Shown here: positions 22,812 through 33,926 of the stretch, in pieces
How positions within the stretch are numbered: the stretch's first letter is position 1
How the letters are laid out: the number at the start of each line of letters is the position of its first letter
Assembly (NCBI GenBank): GCA_027422505.1
Contig: JAPQWV010000410.1
Location: forward strand, 372,001 to 436,000
Direction of reading: 5' to 3'
Length of the DNA: 64,000 bases
From: Craterostigma plantagineum
Lineage: Eukaryota; Streptophyta; Magnoliopsida; Lamiales; Linderniaceae
Position numbers and translations under genes: made by a program
Notes under the pieces: model-generated
What the model was told of the DNA's origin: nothing
Databases searched by the model: none
What the model saw: the letters and a program-made list of their open reading frames with translations, nothing else

Positions 22812-24673
22812 TCAGGTACAGTGACATCTTAGGGGAACAGAGACGCCCTTCGGTTTCCTTCTCTCTCTCGCCACAGCCTCGCGAATCATCGGTATCTTCT
22901 GATGAACCTTTTTCCATATATGATTCACAGCACCGTTCGCTATCGCGGGCCCAATCCCGCCTTGGTGACCACCATCGTACCTAAAAATCGACTGAGCCTC
23001 AGCCATGTTTTTCCTGAAACTCTCCCTTTGACTCTCCTTGTAGCTTCTCAGATGATTCACTAGCCATTTCGGCGTCAAGGCATCGCCAACCGAGACGAAA
23101 ATCGAAAATTGGGAGTAATCCAACGTTCCCTCGAATGGCAGCTCTATCTCATCGCTAACAATTACGGGTATGCAAAGGCTTTGAATCGCATCGAAGAGCC
23201 TACAAGAGGTGGGCGTATCGCCAGCTGGGTGCAAGCAGAACTCTGATGATCTCATACCCTTTAAAGATTGCTCCTTTCCCGTGGCATTAGGGAACCCTTC
23301 TTCGATAACAACTCCTGGCTCGTCGATCAAAAGATCCCATAATTTTTCTCGAACCATTCCACCCTATATTCAGGATAAATCAAGAAAATGTCACACAAAA
23401 ATCAAGAAAATGTCACGAGCTGCATCTATGAGTTACTACAGCATACTAACCCTGTGCCTGTGCTTGGCTCCTTCGAAGTAAAGAAGGGTTTTTCGGTTTC
23501 GGTTTTGGGATAAGGGCAAGCTTGGGAGGAGATGAGTGTAAGGGACGATTACGTCTTTTAACAGCGAAGCGTGGGCGTGATGGATCGTTGCTGCATCAGA
23601 TGACGATAACGGTGTCTTACTGTCGAGAGTGTAAAAACCGCCGAAATCGACTACAAGCAGAATTGCTGGATATATTTCTTCTTTGAGATGCCACATTGAG
23701 ATTGGGTCTGTTAAAGAATGCTGTCAAGTTTTTAGCATCATCAACCTGAACACAGCCCGGAGACTAAGATGCATAAGCAAGCAATACATTCGACGTAATT
23801 TAGCTGAAACGGTTTTTTCTTTTCTGATTGTGTTGTTATAGTTGGAGTTGCAACATAAGATTAGAAGCTGCAACCAAATTTGTCCCCTTTCTAACATCTT
23901 AACCGAAAAAGATGACTGAAAGCTTCTAAGTCATGCAATAACTCAATAAAATCTGCAAATCGAGCTCATAACTTTCCAAAAACGAAGAGATGAACTTCCA
24001 AACTATGTTACAACTGCACACATAAGATAAATAGAAAGCCCATATGAAAGAAACGCACCAGTAAGCACAAACACATGATCTCTACCACCCGACCTCTGCC
24101 AAGCATCGGACTTTTTAACCAAATCAACGACCATTCTCTGCCTAACGTAATCCTCATTGTCCTCAACCTTTTTCCTGAAAACGCCCTTCTTCACAATCAG
24201 CTGCAGCTCGGCGCTCAACGTCGCGAAGAAGGGCACAAAGACCACATCAGCCTCTCTATAATCCATAAAGCCCTCTTCGCGAAAGACTCGACCTTTACCT
24301 CCTCAGGCGCCAATAGATCGCCCAAGATCCAATACTCCGTGCTGTACTGTTTGATTATGGGGTTTTCGGGGTAAGGAAGGGAATCCTTGGACAGCTTGGG
24401 CAGAAGGGTCTTCCTCATATCGTTGTCTACTTCGCTCCCAATCCTCGCGTCCGAGGTTAAGTCCCAGTACTGCCGTAATAGGCCGTAATTAAGGTATCTT
24501 GGGAGGGGCGAGACGTAGACTTTGATTGAAGTTTGAGGTATGGCGATGATTCTCTGAGCATTTAGCAAAGATGGCTGTGATGAAGGCGCCGTGTAATGGA
24601 GGTATAAAATCGCCAGAGAGAGGAGAGAGAGGAGAGAAAGACTGACGAATAGTGGCTGCGTTTTGGCCGCCAT
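22812..24673 (-). CDS. Exostosin-family glycosyltransferase (GT47), three exons, with one apparent frameshift
   Basis: A Golgi type II enzyme likely building plant cell-wall polysaccharide. Exons: complement 24059-24673, 23451-23707, 22812-23363. Residues ~8-27 (LFVSLSLLSLLSLAILYLHY) form a signal anchor. Exostosin landmarks are IKVYVSPLP, EYWILGDLL, EADVVFVPFF, GRDHVFVLT, RKTLLYFEGAKHRHR, SEFCLHPAGDTPTSCRLFDAI, the nucleotide-sugar region CIPVIVSDEIELPFEG, and YSQFSIFVS. The frame that encodes VKVESFAKRA at ~24275 does not join the frame encoding DYREADVV just downstream; the break is at a short T run (complement 24266-24270). Exons total 1424 nt, one base short of a multiple of three, so one base is missing. 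Both sides are well conserved, so this is either a recent null allele or a single base error. The exact subfamily (ARAD-like or another) is not assigned. Confidence 0.82.
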
Positions 24674-24950
24674 TAGAGCAATCTCGGATCTTTCTCGAGC
24701 TTCTGTTGCGCTAGCCGCTAGTGAACGTTCGACGCAAGCGTCGCAGGTTCTATATAGCGATTCTAGACATGGGAACTCTGAAGAGAGAGAGAGAGGGAGA
24801 AGCTAAGCTATATAAACAGATTCTTGAATTGATGTTCAAGTCTAGTCCATAACGTCACAGTCGCCATGGTTAACATTACAAAGCAAGATACATATCCCGC
24901 CCACACCACACACACACACGCACAAAAACGCTTGGAGCTCTTTTTTGGAG

Positions 24951-25244
24951 TTAATGCTCCAACAATAGTTCTTCAAGGTTCCAATCTCTTGCGATGTCCC
25001 TTCGAACGGCGTGGCTTCGCTCCAATCTTGGGAATCCTCCATCGCCGGGAATTTCGTTAGGATATGGCATCACTTTCGACGAAGAAACGTTGGGGTTAGC
25101 TGTCGTTCTGTTGTGGGGAATCATCACCAAGCAATTAGCTATGGCAGAGCACCTCCCTTGGCTGTCTGAACTTGACACTGAATAGCTTCTGAAAGAGTGC
25201 GATGGGCTATCTACGGCGTGGCAAACAAGGCATGCGAAACTCAT
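24951..25244 (-). CDS. Conserved small plant protein of unknown function (97 residues)
   Basis: Opens with MSFACLVCHAVDSPSHSFRS and a Ser-rich stretch, then GRCSAIANCL, and closes with SHAVRRDIARDWNLEELL. From memory, short plant proteins of unknown function share the MSFACLVCH start and the RRDxxRDWN ending; I could not confirm this by search. The N-terminal CxxC pair might bind metal or be acylated (inference). It lies about 280 bp upstream of, and on the same strand as, the exostosin gene, close enough that its 3' end and the exostosin promoter share the gap. Confidence 0.65.
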   Translation of the reverse strand: MSFACLVCHAVDSPSHSFRSYSVSSSDSQGRCSAIANCLVMIPHNRTTANPNVSSSKVMPYPNEIPGDGGFPRLERSHAVRRDIARDWNLEELLLEH

Positions 25245-26932
25245 GTTTGTGCGCTATCGTGTCCCCCCAGCGATTATGTCGACACTGCAATCAGTTTGAT
25301 GAGCAATAATAAGCTTATGATGAGCATGGAATTCTTAAGGGTGTTCAAGAAATGGGCTGCAAACAGTTTTGCATTTCACTTGCCAGAAATGCAAACTTGA
25401 GGAAATCAATGGGTAATAATAACCCACGAGCTCGATACTTGATCTCTCATGTGGTCTTTATCTATGTCGAAAATTTGAAGAATGGAGATGAATAGAACAA
25501 AACCAAGACTGTTTTCTTACATACTAGAGAGAAGCATAACTTCTTCATTACATCTGAATAGTATGAACATAAGTTTAGGCAATAGAAATGTCGAGTGAAA
25601 ACACACGATAAGGCCACCTTTTCATTAAAAAGCTAACACCTTGATCGAGCTATCTGTCTAATGAGGCAAAAAGTTATGGTTTGGTTAAAAAGAGAAATAT
25701 GGTTTGGTTTTCGAACGATTTTACCGCATAAGCAATCGAAGAAAAGAAGAAATCATTTTTCCTACTCTCTCCTAGCAAGAACTTAAACGAGGAGATGGTA
25801 AAAGGAGACTTCGACAGATTATTGAGCAACAAATCGGTAACGAAAAAAATCTGGGAAATTAACAAAACTATCACAGCAATGAACATCGTCATCAACAATC
25901 CGTTTCACCACGGAACCCACGAAGAAAATCACCCAATTAGCCGCGAAATCGATCGAGAAATGGACGAAAGAAACAAATCGATAAATGGGTCTTTGAATAG
26001 AAAAAACCTGAACCAGCTAACAGCCACGGCTCTCAGCGTGGAACTACGGTCAATATTCCTCGTATCCTTGAAGCTTTGAAGGAAAAATCACGCCTTTTTA
26101 CCGTATTCTCGTGTGTGTGTGTTGGTGGGTGGGTAATGTGTGTGACTGTTATTTTGTTTATAGAGAGAGATGATAATAAAGTATTTTTTTTTTTTTTTTT
26201 ATATATATAGATGATATTCTTGCGATATGAATTGCCATGTAAAAAGTTTATTACACACAATCCCATATGATAATCCCACTTGTTACAACTACAAAACCAT
26301 GAGCCGATTGAAAGTGAAATCATGTACAAATTTAACTGAACAAGCCAACTGAAGTAATCTACAAGAATCTTTGTCAGAATCTCCAGCAAGGAATCTTACA
26401 AAAGATTACTTCAAGACTACCTTTCTAACGGTCCAAAGGCACAAACTTGTTCAGATTATTTCAGTATTTGCGAAAGCTAATCAGTGATGGACCAAAACAA
26501 GTTCATCATTCGTCATTCGCAAGTTTAACTGTCAAGTTTACTAACACGGTTATCATCGTACGTTTGATATCCGAAGGTTTTATCGAAGTCATAATTAGCG
26601 TACCACTCATAGAAATGCCGTTTTTGAATCTCCTTTAAATTTATTGCTTGGTTTAGTTTCTCAGTTACACCTCAAGTTTACCTTTTTAGCTGCGACGCAG
26701 ACGAAAAAGTCACCGATGTAGTAAATATTAGTATGGTCTAAGACATTAGCTGCACAACCTTGACTTGGACAACGATAAATGGTAACTAATTAATGAAAGA
26801 AGAGATTTTTTCTCTTGTTATGGAATTTTGACCGTAGAAAAAGGTGGCATTGCCTCTAATCTACTGTTGTCCATAGCCATTTTACTTGCTTTGTAATAGT
26901 AGAACATATCGAAGACTTGGACCACAATCGCT
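25245..26932. other. Intergenic region, no supported gene
   Basis: Several short open frames but none with recognisable family features. It holds a GTGTGTGTTGGTGGGTGGGT tract near 26112-26140 and a poly-T/TA tract near 26187-26210. The sequence near 25245-26080 may include the 5' UTR or promoter of the 97-residue protein gene. Confidence 0.35.
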
Positions 26933-26939
26933 ATCCCTA

Positions 26940-27053
26940 TTAGGGTTGCAAATGAACCGAATATTTTCGGTTCGGTTCGAGATTCGATTCGAAATTTAAG
27001 ATTCGAATTCGAAATAAACGAATACGAATACGAATACAAATACTTTTCCCTAT
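26940..27053. repeat. Degenerate TE fragment rich in TTCGAATTCGAAT
   Basis: Begins TAGGGTTGCAAATGAACCGAA and runs into repeated GAATACGAATACGAATA. A related AT-rich stretch (TTCGATTCGCGATTCGATTTG) is present at ~45490-45620. Both look like pieces of a hAT-like non-autonomous family. No target duplication was established. Confidence 0.4.
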
Positions 27054-27362
27054 TGAGAAACGGTGAGTTTTTTTTTTTCTTGTTTCTTATTTTCGATGGA
27101 AGCTGAGCCCCGAAGGAGGAAAAATAGGAAATAACAATTTCTTGATATTATTATTTCACTTTCTTCGATCATCGATTACCTTTCAAAGACTCTCATCATC
27201 ATGGGTTTGAGTTGAGCGAGTCCACCCTAAGAAAGCCCCTCAAAAAATCAGTCTCAACAATTATGTGTGATAGTATCAGTCTCAATGTTCCCAATCTGTT
27301 TCCTCTTTCACAATCATCACCGAGGTTCTTTCTGTAGGGCTTTGAGCTTCGCAGTTCTTTAA

Positions 27363-27370
27363 TATAAAAG
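27363..27370 (+). promoter_or_regulatory. Candidate TATA box of the PSI1-like gene
   Basis: TATAAAAG followed by a pyrimidine-rich leader (ttcctctctttttccccc). A possible 5' UTR intron at ~27559-27739 has a TCG|GTAATG donor and a TTTGCAG acceptor, which explains the 530-bp distance to the start codon. Confidence 0.45.
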
Positions 27371-27899
27371 AGGCGCAGTTTCCTCTCTTTTTCCCCCCTT
27401 ATTTCCCTTCTCTCTGTCTAGCTCAGATCCAAGCTCGTGTCGGAGGATTTTCTGCAAGCTCGTGCTACGAAGTTCGATTTCGAGTTAAAAAGTTCCGATT
27501 TTTACAACCTCCGTTAGCTTCGAAACGTTGCTTCAAGTTTGAATCTTGCTTTATCTCGGTAATGGGCTGTTTGACCATTAGTCTTTTTCAGTTATTTGAG
27601 TGTAAAATATGATGCTTGCCTTACTTGCCCCTCAGATTCTTCTTTTTGTAGTTTCCCTGTAATATTCATTTTCAACACTGTTGAGTTTGAGCATTGCTTA
27701 TGTGGTCAATCATTTTTTTTTTGTTTCTTCGCTTTGCAGTTTTGGGCTTATCTTCAATCATTCGACACCAAACAGAAGTGGGCATATAGCACTTGAACTC
27801 CTGGAAATTGATGGTGGGCTGGCTAGTTTAGATCGCAAGAACAAAAGCGTCGAAGCTCACAACAGTTGAAACCTTCGATCGATTCTGTCATTTCTTAAA

Positions 27900-29896
27900 A
27901 TGGGTGGGATTTGTTCGAGGAGATCCACCGACGAAGCTAGATTAGCCAATGCCATTTCGCAAGTCAACGGTCACATTCACTACGCCCGTCCCAAGTTAAT
28001 TCACCAATCGAATGGATTGGATACTCAAGAAAATAACCATCCCCAAGGCGCAGAAGCTACTGACGAACGAACAAAAGATTCCTTTACATTCCCCGAGCTG
28101 AGTGGTTCGAATCTAGACGACATAAACGAAGGGATACCTCGCCTGCCGAGGTCTTTGTCTGATAAGTACAGGCAATCAAGGCCAAGGCAAGCTGCAATTG
28201 CAAAGGTCAGCTTTGGGCTTTTGTTACATCAGCAGATATCAGAAGTGCACTTCTTTTGTCTAAAACTATGTGTTTTTTCAGGTCACCGAAGTGAGTTCCC
28301 TTTTGGGACGGGCGGGCACTGCTGGGCTGGGAAAAGCAGTAGACGTATTGGACACGCTTGGGAGTAGCATGACGAACCTTAACCTCAGCGGCGGTTTTGC
28401 GTCTGGGGTAACTACGAAGGGGATCAAAGTTTCGATCTTGGCGTTCGAAGTTGCTAATACGATTGTCAAAGGTGCAAATTTGATGAGTTCTCTTTCTGAG
28501 GAGAACGTTAGGTATTTGAAGGAAGTGGTGCTACCTTCTCAGGGCGTGCAGTGTTTGATATCGAGGGACGTCGATGAGCTTCTGAAAATTGCAGCATACG
28601 ATAAGAGGTTTTGATATGTTGTTTTTTTTAGGACATGATTATCGATGCGCTGCATTTTGTTCTTGTGCAATAGTTGGCTAACGTTGTCTGGGATTCTCTT
28701 CAGAGAGGAGTTGAAGATATTCTGTGGAGAAGTCATCCGCTTTGGAAATCGATGTAAAGATCCTCAGTGGCACAACTTGGATCGTTATTTCGAGAAGTGC
28801 GTGCGTTTTTTCCTCACTTCTTTTTCTTTTATTTGGATTTGCAAGTTTTGATTTTTTTTCTCCCCCTTTTTGAATTTAGGTTGGAGTTGGAACTCACACC
28901 TCATAAGCAGTTGAAAGAAGAAGGCCAAGCTGAAATGCAGCAGTTAATGCATTTGGTTCAATATACTGCTGTAAGTAAACTCAACGGTGTTATTTTTGTT
29001 GTTTTATCTCTCTTTGCGTGATTTTCCAACTAGGAAAAGTCGCGGGAACTGTTATAACAACCTCCGTCGAGTTTAGTTTCTCTGAACTAGGAAAAATATT
29101 CCAAAAATTGGGTCCATATTTTTGTTTCTTTATCTTACTTTGAAACTAAGGGACGAAACGACCGTGCAGGAACTATACCATGAAATGCACACGTTAGACA
29201 GATTCGAACAAGATTGTCGCCGTAAAGCTCAAGAAGAGGACAACTCTAACACTGCACAGAGAGGTAAAAATAATTGTCTCGATGATTTATTTATTACCAT
29301 TCCTTTCTTTATATTAGGTTTCGTTGTACTTCTTTTTATCTTCTCTCCTTATAATATCTCTGTGTTCTTTGCTGCTTTCGAAGGAGAGAGCCTATCGCTT
29401 TTACGCTCAGAGCTGAAGAGTCAAAAGAAACACGTAAACAACCTTAAAAAGAAGTCTCTGTGGTCTAAGATCTTGGAAGCGGTAACAACAACAAACAATT
29501 CCATTACGTAGCACATTCTGTCCGTACTCTCCATTTTAATATTTTAAGGTGATGGAGAAGCTCGTCGAAATCGTCCACTTTCTGAACCTCGAAATTATTG
29601 CAGCATTCGGCAACACTGGTAAGATAAGACCCTCTCCATAGATATGCTGTTTCAAACCATACGGTGTGTTTCCATTACGCAAATTCTTTTACGATACGTT
29701 TTCCTTTATTGATATAACGTCAGAATATACGAGCACGCCAGTGAAGAGCCAAAACCAAAGGCTGGGATCGGCTGGGCTCGCCCTACATTACGCAAACATC
29801 ATCACACAAATCGATACGATTGTGAGTTTGACAACTTGAAACTGACATCTGTTCTTAGATTCGTTCGATAAAAAATAGAAAATTACACACACACAA

Positions 29897-29937
<41 letters not shown>

Positions 29938-30993
29938 ATCTGTTAGGTGACTAGATCAAGCTCTGTGCCACCGAGCACTAGAGATGCTCTTTACCAAGGA
30001 TTACCGCCTTCCATGAAAGCATCTTTACGCGCCAAGCTGCAATCATTTCAACCCAAGGAAGAGGTTCGTTTTTTTTTTTTTAATTGATCTCTTCTCGTTA
30101 CACGTTTTTTTTCTATTGCACGAACTCGTCAGCGTTTCGTTCTGTCTAATGTTTTCCTGCAGTTGAGCGTGACGCAGATCAAAGCAGAGATGGAGAAAAC
30201 CCTTCAATGGCTCGTCCCCATGGCCACCAACACGACCAAGTAAACAAACAAACAAACTAAGCGATCTTCCATAATACCGTATACCAACTTTTTTTATCAT
30301 TCAAATTTACGTCAACTTTCGTTTTTTTCCCTAGGGCCCACCATGGCTTTGGTTGGGTTGGAGAATGGGCAAATACTGGGTAAACTTTCAGCTTTCAAAC
30401 ACCCACACACACACACTCATCGATGATTTCGAATTCACGTCTGCTTGCGCTTTTTTTTTTTAAGGTCTGAGATGAACCGTAAGCCCACTGAGGAAACCGA
30501 CCACCTTCTGCGAATCGAAACGCTCTACCACGCAGACAAGGAGAAAACGGAGGCGTACATCCTCGACCTCGTAATATGGCTCCACCACCTCATTGCGCAG
30601 ACTCGAGCTTCGGATGGACACAATAAATCGCCCGTAATAAAATCTCCAATACGCTCTCCTCTCAACGCCTCGAAATCCGTCGCCCAGTCTTCTTCTCCTT
30701 CGCCTTTGCCTTCGACGCTGACCTTGGAAGACAAAGAAATGCTCAGGGACGTCGGGAAAAGGAAGCTTACGCCGGGAATAAGCAAGAGCCAAGAGTTCGA
30801 CACGGCGAGGAATTGTCATGATTATTACAGACGTCATAAGCTCAGTAAGAGCAGCAGCCATTCGCCGACGAGGGTGGCGAATAAGAGGGACGACCCTTTT
30901 CCTATAAGGAGGCCGTCTTCGGTTCCCATCATTAACTTCGACGTCGATAAGGTTAAGGCTTTGGATGTGATCGATCGAGTCGATTCGATTTGA
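27900..30993 (+). CDS. PSI1: PSK SIMULATOR 1-like protein (DUF3475 + DUF668), twelve exons
   Basis: PSI family proteins promote growth downstream of peptide (phytosulfokine) and hormone signalling. Exons: 27900-28205, 28282-28607, 28704-28796, 28880-28970, 29170-29263, 29384-29481, 29549-29618, 29724-29821, 29947-30063, 30163-30239, 30335-30379, 30465-30993; total 1944 nt, 647 residues, no lesion. The N-terminus MGGICSR is a strong N-myristoylation signal with a nearby cysteine. DUF3475 follows at ~residues 140-200 (GIKVSILAFEVANTIVKGANLM). The middle is helical (ELYHEMHTLDRFEQDCRRK). DUF668 contains GSAGLALHYANIITQIDT and RSSSVPPSTRDALYQGLPPS. The C-terminal tail is Ser/Pro/Arg-rich. The start is fixed by the myristoylation motif. 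Assignment to PSI1 rather than PSI2/3 is tentative. Confidence 0.9.
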
Positions 30994-31600
30994 CGAAATG
31001 AACAAAAAAAAAGCGCTCGGTTTCGTTTGCTGCGATTTTGATGGGGTGTTTTGTTCCTCGCTGTATCGGGTCGGGGGTAAAAGCGTCTTTTTGCGTTGGG
31101 TTTTTTTGTTTAATTTTTTTTTCCTTTTATGTGAGGTTTATGTAGTTTTTTTTTCCTGTGTTGTAGTTGATATCTGTACAGAAAGAGAATAAATGGTTAA
31201 TTCAGTTTGAAGCGAATATTGTATTTTATTAAGTGTGAGGAATAGCTATAAAATGTCCTTTTGGTATGTCAATTTCACAAGAAAATCACTATCTTTTAAT
31301 TACTATTTTTAGTTAGTTCTTATACATTTCATGCTGTAATATATACTAGCTTATGTAGCCGCACGTTGTGCAGCTGTGTCAAACTAACAACCCAGAGTAC
31401 TTTAATCACTGAATGTTCTGAGCGTATATATACAAGGTCATACGATGAGCCAAAATATATGTACATATGTTAGTATTCATGTGTATTCCAAAAGAAGCAG
31501 TAACTACTTTATACACCAAAAGCAACAGTTATGTTGATCTATACACCAAAAGTAACACTTAAAATGACAAAAGAAGCAGCCACTACTTTATACACCAAAA
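30994..31600. other. 3' flank of the PSI1-like gene
   Basis: T-rich sequence with a likely polyadenylation region (AATAAATGG near 31189). A short repeated phrase (TACACCAAAAGCAACAG-type, four copies) lies at ~31510-31635. No other gene was seen before the RPA-like fragment. Confidence 0.4.
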
Positions 31601-31639
31601 GCAACAGCTATGTTGATTTATATACCAAAAGCAATAGTT

Positions 31640-32631
31640 AAAATGCTCACTTCGTAGTGAAGTTTTGTCTTGCTTTGTGTGGTTGCTTTCTGTACTTATG
31701 GTGGTTGGCGAATATTTGAACTTTCTCTTTTGACCGGCAGAAAGTGGGAGTTCTTTTGCTAATGCACTCGTGTAGTCGCTTGATTCAGCAGTCGATGATG
31801 TTGTCGGTTCATGTATCCGTGCAATTACTGTGTAGCGAACGACAATGTGGCCTTTCTTATTCAGGCTATATGTACGAAGGTGGTAAAGCGATTGATCGTC
31901 CTCGAGTCTTTCGTTCACAGGTGCGACGTTAAAACTTCCTTCCAAACAAGATGGAAACAAGTTATAAGAAATCAAGATTTAATAAGATTTCAATATGACG
32001 GCATACAGTTTTTTCAATTTCAATTATGTTTTCCGTTGATTTCCCAGGTAAGGCTTCGGGTTGTTTGTCTTTGATAGTAGCGTTTATATTTCCACTGTCG
32101 TCAGATAACTCAATCTCAAAGCGCAATCTGTTTGTCAAAAGTTTTAACCATAAGAAGCTTATGAGTAAACGTGTAACGATTGTGTAGGCACGAGGATCTT
32201 TATTGTGAAACATTAGATGGAAGTTAATAGTGTCATTATATGGAGACAACTTATGTGGCTGTCGGACTTGCGAAGTTCTGATTGCAATGGAGACATGTAA
32301 ATTCTGTTTCGCATATGCTCCGGAAGGCTTTTACAGTTTGGACACATCATTAAGTATAAGCTTTCTTCAGGTTTGGTGATTTTTGCCTGAGCCTTTACCC
32401 AAAATAGTTTGACCTGAGCATGTAGACAAAAAAACATCAAACATATGAAGTTAGTCATTGCATGAAAGAGGAAGACCAAATGAAATTACATATCTTACTG
32501 TGTCGTGTAAGCTTGTTATTTGGCTGATTTTTCTGATTTGGGAACCAACTGGGCGTTCGACGACTTGATTTTCTTTTTTGTAAAGCTCTTTAGAGATAAC
32601 ATTGTCAAGATAATCGTCTTCTGTCTTCAAC
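31640..32631 (-). pseudogene. RPA1-like (replication protein A large subunit) C-terminal fragment, decayed
   Basis: Exon-like pieces read on the minus strand: ~32499-32631 (DDYLDNVISKELYKKENQVV), ~32255-32412 (VKLFWVKAQAKI, MMCPNCK, then in another frame TEFTCLHCNQNF), ~32000-32130 (RLRFEIELSDDSGNINATI) and ~31640-31940 (ending SALAKELPLSAGQKRKFK). The order matches the Zn-ribbon OB fold of RPA1-like proteins (C-x2-C ... C-x2-C, then FEIELSDDSG). The zinc-ribbon halves are in different frames (break near ~32325), and the N-terminal OB folds are absent. Plant genomes carry many such RPA1-like relics, some spread by Helitrons; I saw no Helitron helicase or ends here. Confidence 0.5.
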
Positions 32632-32649
32632 CTGAAATGTCATATAGCA

Positions 32650-33266
32650 TGTAGGTTGAAATGTTTGTTTTATGTTGACGAGTGCTCTCTATTAGGGAAA
32701 ATAAATATGCAGTATGAATTTAATGTGATTGTTGAAGTAAATGTCATGATACCATAAGTGCAAGTGTTCGCCCTCTGCGATTGGGGGTACAAAATTACAC
32801 TGTTTGACGCTGTGCTGAGTGATAACCCTGTTTGCCGAAAATAGTACAGATAGTTGTAAGTGTTTAGTGTTGTATGTAACATGTATGAAATTTGTGTACG
32901 TAATTTTGTTGGTAAAAAAGTGGCACAAGGCAATGTGTAGAATGAGTTTTACCATGGAATGTGTTGACCCAACCTTATGCATAATATTGTTGGTCTGCTA
33001 TGGACATTTTCGACAAGGAAGAAGCAATAAAAAAATTAGACATCAGATCAGCTGAACGATATTAAATAGAGGACTTGAAGAACAAATAGGTAAATCAAAC
33101 AATTACATAAGGTCAACCCAACAGACGACTATCAATTGAACGCCAGCCTAATCAACGAGTAATACCTTAGCATACTTAAAGATGAAACGTAACCCTGCTG
33201 TAAAAAGCTTTCTTGGTAGCATTAAGCTATTAGACGTGGAATAAAGGTAGCTGCATATATGTAGCT
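32650..33266. other. Region upstream of the RPA1-like fragment
   Basis: About 600 bp without a supported gene. Minus-strand open frames here are short and could be remnants of upstream RPA1-like introns. Nothing else was recognised. Confidence 0.35.
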
Positions 33267-33269
33267 TAA

Positions 33270-33923
33270 GGGGGTGTTTCTTTCAGGTGATCCAACATTA
33301 CGGTGATACGCACATCACGGTGATGTGAGTATCACCGGAATGTGGATCAAGGTGATATGTCATCAGTGTGTTTGTTTTAAGGTTGCAGATCAACGTGATA
33401 TTGAAGTATTCTGTTTGTTTAATCACTGTGATGTGTAGGGTGCGCGATGTATAAATGTCATATTTGACCCTATACATATGGCTTAAATAATTTGTTAAAG
33501 CTTTTAAGGTGATATTTTATGTGATAATCATTAATATATTAAAATATACATATAATTATAAGCATTATTTATATTTATACTTTTTTAAATATAAGTTTTA
33601 ATATTTCTAAATAACTGAAATATTTTTAAGATTTAATTATGTTAATCATGTAATTATATTTATAATGGCATATAAAGTAAAAATGTTAAAATATGAGGGG
33701 TATTCTCGTCCATTAAAAAGTTAGATAGATCACCTCATCACCGTGATGTTGGATCACCTAGGTTTTCTGGGGTGATCTGAAATATGCAATATTACCTCAT
33801 TTTCATCACCTAGGTGATCCATCATTCCGGTGATGGCTCATCACCTATACTAAACATAGTGATAATAGGTAAAGGAGAGGATCACGGTGATGTTTTGAAA
33901 GATCACCCCAAAACAAACACCCC
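33270..33923. mobile_element. Tourist-like (PIF/Harbinger) MITE, 654 bp, with TAA duplication
   Basis: The left end is GGGGGTGTTTCTTTCAGGTG; the inverse of the right end is GGGGTGTTTGTTTTGGGGTG. The 3-bp target TAA flanks both ends (33267-33269 and 33924-33926). The arms are full of GGTGAT/ATCACC variants able to fold back, and the middle is very AT-rich. There is no ORF. Confidence 0.7.
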
Positions 33924-33926
33924 TAA

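Noticed and set aside
31640..32631. Helitron carrying the RPA1-like gene
   Set aside because: No Rep/helicase coding and no CTRR end with hairpin was recognised nearby.
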